From NCBI GenBank assembly GCA_028702015.1, contig JAQVPO010000028.1, positions 1 to 9,780 on the forward strand: a stretch of 9,780 bases of DNA, read 5' to 3'. A program made the position numbers and the translations under genes. This stretch comes from Synergistaceae bacterium (GTDB lineage Bacteria; Synergistota; Synergistia; Synergistales; Synergistaceae). The first letter of the stretch is position 1; every line of letters begins with the position of its first letter. A model generated the notes under the pieces. That model did not search any database. It was given only the letters and a program-made list of their open reading frames with translations, and was not told where the DNA came from. Of the stretch, positions 7,379 through 9,780 are shown in pieces.

Positions 7379-7427
7379 AGAGCTCTCTTCCCCAAGTAAA
7401 TTATTACCTGTTTTTCAATACCTGCTC

Positions 7428-8285
7428 CTACGGCAGCTGGCTTACGGATTTTGTCAGGGAATAAAGCCTGTAGGAAGCTGCCACCATATCTATGACGGAC
7501 GAGGTGTATTTAAACATCTTTGAGCTTTTCGTATATATCCCTTCCGCGATAAAATTTACTCGACCGTCATGAAGGAGCCTGATGGCATAGTCCCTGCTGC
7601 CCTCTTTGTCCTCTGAATAAACCGCGATGGAATGTCCCCCCTGATTTTTTACAAGCTTCATGCATGGCACATCAGTACTTCCGTCACCGATGAAAAGCAT
7701 CCTCGAAAATGGTATCCTGCGGTCTTCTTCAGGGACAAACTCATTGACAGACTCGTTGTCAGTTATATTTTCGATCCCCTTGTTGATCCTGTACAGATAC
7801 TGAGTCTTGGTGGTGTAGTTGACTGCATTTGCCGGCCAAACAGCAACTCCGTGCTGGTCATATATGAAAGAGCTTGCATATATTTCCTTGACATGCGTGC
7901 TTATCGCGGTCCCCTGGATCATCTCCCTCAGACCGGAGGATATTATGTAATGTTCCAGCCTGACACCATTTTTTGCGGCATATTCATTTATATCTCCGAA
8001 CCAGCTTTTTACCCCTCTGAAAAGGTCTACCGCCTTCCCATATTTCCTGAAAGCGCTCCTTGATATCTGAACCTTTCCCGACATCCTTGCCTTGTCCAGC
8101 ATCAGCTTCATGTAAGCAAGTATAGGATCGACCTCATGTTCTCTGGCAAGGGCATTGGACTCCTCCCAAAACTCTGCAGGAGAGATCTTCAGGTCAGGGA
8201 AAAAGTCGTGTTCCTGCATATTTCCGGGAGCAAGGGTCCCGTCAAAATCGTAGCACATAGCCATTACAGGATCTCGATATGACAT
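7428..8285 (-). CDS. HAD-superfamily hydrolase (phosphoserine-phosphatase-like), substrate unknown
   Basis: This 285-residue cytoplasmic protein has the HAD catalytic set. Motif I is DFDGTLA, with nucleophile D13 and acid D15. Motif II is the serine pair in YIISSG (S116/S117). Motif III is probably K160 or K169. Motif IV is GDGSTDVPCM, with D201 and D205 for magnesium. Most such enzymes remove phosphate from small metabolites through an aspartyl-phosphate. The insert between motifs I and II (about residues 22-110) is helical, which suggests a C1-type cap as in phosphoserine phosphatases; this helical reading is inference. About 80 residues follow motif IV. ATG 8285 has AGGAGG nine bases upstream. 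It is a single gene, convergent with the channel gene (49-bp gap) and divergent from the hydrolase gene. The substrate cannot be read from the sequence. Confidence 0.88.
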   Translation of the reverse strand: MSYRDPVMAMCYDFDGTLAPGNMQEHDFFPDLKISPAEFWEESNALAREHEVDPILAYMKLMLDKARMSGKVQISRSAFRKYGKAVDLFRGVKSWFGDINEYAAKNGVRLEHYIISSGLREMIQGTAISTHVKEIYASSFIYDQHGVAVWPANAVNYTTKTQYLYRINKGIENITDNESVNEFVPEEDRRIPFSRMLFIGDGSTDVPCMKLVKNQGGHSIAVYSEDKEGSRDYAIRLLHDGRVNFIAEGIYTKSSKMFKYTSSVIDMVAASYRLYSLTKSVSQLP

Positions 8286-8329
8286 ACGATTCAGCCTCCT
8301 GATATATATATTTCAGCATACACTCTGTT

Positions 8330-8358
8330 TTTGTAAGCGATAATAAATAATTAGTCAA
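8330..8358 (-). promoter_or_regulatory. Probable promoter of the HAD hydrolase gene
   Basis: On the minus strand, TTGACT (complement of 8353-8358, five of six to consensus) is followed after 17 nt by TACAAA (complement of 8330-8335, four of six). The predicted leader before the start codon is about 40 nt and includes the AGGAGG ribosome site. Confidence 0.5.
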
Positions 8359-8533
8359 TTAAATATTTTCCTGAAATAGTACATATATATATTACATCCT
8401 GACAACAGCTTATTTGCTTCAGCATAAGTTTTAAATACTATTGAACAATATTATCAGCATATAGTAAACATTAAGATTTAACATGAAGCTGGCAGAGAAT
8501 AAAAAATTACATCGATAACAGGAGGAGCACAGT

Positions 8534-8635
8534 TTGAACTTTAAATATTCAGAAAATTGCGATATAATTTTAATACCTAAAAAGCAAGAAGGGGGGAACC
8601 GGAAATGGCAATTGATATTAAAACCCAATACATAA
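8534..8635 (+). CDS. Possible short leader ORF ahead of the hydrolase gene (speculative)
   Basis: AGGAGG at 8520-8525 is well spaced (8 nt) from a TTG at 8534. That TTG opens 33 codons ending in TAA at 8633-8635, overlapping the first 31 bases of the hydrolase gene in another frame. The peptide would begin with N, F, K, Y, S, E and has no membrane segment or family I recognise. Against it: the start is a rare TTG, and the likely TATAAT -10 box of the hydrolase promoter lies inside it. If that promoter is used, the mRNA would lack this start. It could be a translational-coupling leader or simply chance. Confidence 0.15.
   Translation: MNFKYSENCDIILIPKKQEGGNRKWQLILKPNT
8540..8568 (+). promoter_or_regulatory. 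Probable promoter of the alpha/beta hydrolase gene
   Basis: A perfect TATAAT -10 box at 8563-8568 is preceded, at 17-nt spacing, by TTTAAA at 8540-8545 (four of six to the -35 consensus). A better-looking TTGAAC at 8534-8539 is 23 nt away, which is too far. The predicted leader is about 30 nt and contains the GAAGGGGGG ribosome site before ATG 8605. Confidence 0.5.
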
Positions 8636-9501
8636 ATGTGCCCGGAGGTTATGTCGGTCTGCAGGTATTAGGCGACAACGATTCCACTATCCCAATTCTT
8701 TTCCTTCACGGAGGCCCCGGAGGCAATTTTGACTCGTTCACTCCAATGGCCGAAATGCTTGCCGAACACTGCAAGGTATACATGTACAACCAGCTTGGCA
8801 GCGATGAAAACAACGACGTAGGGGACGAATCCCTGTGGGTTCCGGAACGTTATATCGAAACCCTTGATACCATCATAAGCGAAATAAAAGTTGAAAAGCT
8901 TCACCTGATAGGACATTCCTGGGGAGCGATGCTGGCAGCGGAACACGTACTGAGAAATCCAGGATCTCCTGTCAAGTCTATAACAATGGTCAGCCCCTAT
9001 CTAAGCACGGAAATATGGATAAGAGATGCAAAATCCAGGCTTGCAGAAATGGGAGAAGACTATCTAAGAATTGTTGAGGAGTCTGAAAAGGAAATGCTGT
9101 TCGGAGGCAAGCTGTATCAGGATATAATTGAGGAATACAACAGTCAGTTCCAATGCAGGGAACTTCAGAAACACAAAAGACAGTTCAGACAGTACGCCAT
9201 GAAACCCAAAACCGTTACAGGCACGAGAGTATACAGACATATGTGGGGGCCCAGTGAATTCACATGCGTTGGCATTCTGAAAGACATGGACATAACACCG
9301 AGGCTGCCGCAGATAAAGGTAAGGGTGCTTATAATATGCGGAGTATACGATCAGGTCAGGAAAGAGACAATAGAGTACTATCGTTCCCTAATTCCTGGCT
9401 CTGTGAGGGTAACGATACCCGAAGCCTCTCAGACATCCTTCCTTGAGAACCCTGACAGTTTTTACGATTCGCTCACAGCTTTCCTGCAGAGATTCATTTA
9501 A
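8605..9501 (+). CDS. Proline iminopeptidase-like alpha/beta hydrolase (S33 family) with His-to-Gln change
   Basis: The 298 residues match the length of prolyl iminopeptidases (PepIP/Pip), cytoplasmic enzymes that release N-terminal proline from peptides. Seen here: the oxyanion-hole motif LFLHGGPGG (residues 32-40), the nucleophile elbow GHSWGA with S105, a cap with GPSEF near 240 (a substrate-binding glutamate in the family), and acid D249 in CGVYDQV. The catalytic His is expected about 25 residues before the end, in a motif ending FLENP. There the sequence reads PEASQTSFLENP, so Q276 (CAG, 9430-9432) takes its place. The usual YDQLG is also YNQLG (N62). The fold call is secure, but peptidase activity is doubtful unless another His takes over. 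The start has a G-rich ribosome site (8589-8596) about 8 nt upstream and its own promoter. It is a single gene ending at a strong terminator. Confidence 0.88.
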   Translation: MAIDIKTQYINVPGGYVGLQVLGDNDSTIPILFLHGGPGGNFDSFTPMAEMLAEHCKVYMYNQLGSDENNDVGDESLWVPERYIETLDTIISEIKVEKLHLIGHSWGAMLAAEHVLRNPGSPVKSITMVSPYLSTEIWIRDAKSRLAEMGEDYLRIVEESEKEMLFGGKLYQDIIEEYNSQFQCRELQKHKRQFRQYAMKPKTVTGTRVYRHMWGPSEFTCVGILKDMDITPRLPQIKVRVLIICGVYDQVRKETIEYYRSLIPGSVRVTIPEASQTSFLENPDSFYDSLTAFLQRFI

Positions 9502-9510
9502 TAGTACTTT

Positions 9511-9546
9511 AAAAGGGGCGCCGCGGAATAAGCGGCGCCCCTTTTT
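9511..9546. terminator. Strong bidirectional Rho-independent terminator
   Basis: GGGGCGCCGC (9515-9524) pairs perfectly with GCGGCGCCCC (9532-9541) around the 7-nt loop GGAATAA. Four As precede the stem and five Ts follow it, so both strands give a GC-rich hairpin with a U tract. It sits between the convergent hydrolase gene (ending 9501) and the FAD-subunit gene (stop at 9562) and should terminate both. Confidence 0.95.
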
Positions 9547-9561
9547 GTTTTACTCTGCATA

Positions 9562-9780
9562 TTACTCTAAAATCTCTTTGAGAAAGCTCTTCACAAGATT
9601 CGACGTCATTCTTTTCCGCCACTCAGAGCTCTTTCTTGGCTTGACCTCATCATAAACGGCTTTTGCGGCTTCTTCAGCAAGTTCTTCGGTGAGACGTTTC
9701 CTCACAAGTACTGACTTAAGTTCCTTCAGGCGCATCGGTATCGGAGACATGCTTCCTGCTGCAGCACGGAAATCCCAGAT
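9562..9780 (-). CDS. Xanthine/CO-dehydrogenase-type FAD-binding subunit, C-terminal end
   Basis: Only the last 72 codons are in the window; the reading frame is open through the right edge. The visible part begins IWDFRAAAGSMSPIPMRL and contains a helix-rich segment followed by KPRKSSEWRKRM. This resembles the end of the C-terminal domain of the medium, FAD-binding subunit of molybdenum hydroxylases (xanthine dehydrogenase, CO dehydrogenase). There a proline/arginine-containing strand, a helix and a closing S-x-x-WR motif are usual. These subunits pass electrons from the iron-sulfur subunit through FAD to NAD+ or another acceptor. The partner subunits would lie outside the window. A Met at 9750 is internal, not a start. 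The call rests on a short piece, so the exact enzyme is open. Confidence 0.7.
   Translation of the reverse strand: MWDFRAAAGSMSPIPMRLKELKSVLVRKRLTEELAEEAAKAVYDEVKPRKSSEWRKRMTSNLVKSFLKEILE

Larger units (their letters stand above)
8286..8604. other. AT-rich divergent intergenic region (HAD gene / alpha-beta hydrolase gene)
   Basis: These 319 bases hold promoters for both flanking genes (entered separately), several alternating TA runs (8301-8310, 8383-8393) and an unassigned ribosome-site-like AGGAGGAG at 8520-8527. A weak hairpin (CTTAT/ATAAG, 8410-8428) followed by four Ts has too short a stem to call a terminator. I find no RNA gene or repeat array. Confidence 0.6.

Noticed and set aside
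7379..7427. Possible terminator between the convergent channel and HAD genes
   Set aside because: Only the short AGAGCTCT palindrome is present, with no stable stem followed by a U tract.
7632..8063. A 143-codon plus-strand frame opposite the HAD gene
   Set aside because: It is antisense to a gene with complete HAD motifs and has no start signals.
8301..8393. Alternating TA runs that might suggest a repeat or an origin
   Set aside because: The runs are short and irregular, and there are no DnaA boxes or iterons; they are typical of AT-rich promoter DNA.

Overview
The window looks like chromosomal DNA from an anaerobic, amino-acid-fermenting bacterium. It carries a ferredoxin-linked pyruvate oxidoreductase (NifJ type), a proline racemase, an ornithine-cyclodeaminase-family enzyme, a proline-iminopeptidase-like protein and the end of a molybdo-flavoenzyme FAD subunit. 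A secreted-type signal peptide on a large MscS-like channel suggests a diderm envelope. Synergistota, or a similar peptide-degrading anaerobe, would fit, but this is inferred from gene content and not proven. All genes look intact except the two cut by the window edges. I see no tRNA, rRNA, CRISPR array, insertion sequence or prophage gene.

Layout. Positions 1-1536 (minus): the N-terminal 512 residues of pyruvate:ferredoxin oxidoreductase, cut by the left edge. Positions 1537-1902: intergenic, with a good minus-strand terminator (about 1766-1823) closing the next operon. Positions 1903-3845 (minus): an RpiR-family regulator followed by an ornithine cyclodeaminase/mu-crystallin family enzyme, almost certainly one transcript from a near-consensus promoter at 3897-3925. 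Positions 4025-5029 (plus): a proline racemase with both catalytic cysteines, transcribed divergently from the regulator across a short AT-rich region. Positions 5180-7378 (plus): an MscS-family channel with a signal peptide and a helical extracytoplasmic region of about 440 residues; a GTG start is preferred. Positions 7428-8285 (minus): a HAD-superfamily phosphatase-like protein. Positions 8286-8604: an AT-rich divergent promoter region. Positions 8605-9501 (plus): a proline-iminopeptidase-like alpha/beta hydrolase whose expected catalytic His is Gln. Positions 9511-9546: a strong bidirectional terminator. Positions 9562-9780 (minus): the C-terminal end of a xanthine/CO-dehydrogenase-type FAD subunit.

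How the genes may work together. The regulator, OCD-family enzyme and racemase form a compact divergent module for proline, ornithine or related imino acids. The racemase interconverts L- and D-proline. The OCD-family enzyme could supply L-proline from ornithine, or reduce a cyclic imine such as pyrroline-2-carboxylate. The regulator is placed to control both arms. NifJ would oxidise pyruvate from amino-acid fermentation and reduce ferredoxin. The peptidase-like protein would fit peptide use if it is active. No clearly new system is evident. The best leads are the RpiR-controlled proline module, the His-to-Gln change in the hydrolase, the large sensor-like domain on the channel, and an unexplained ribosome-binding-site-like sequence ahead of the hydrolase gene.
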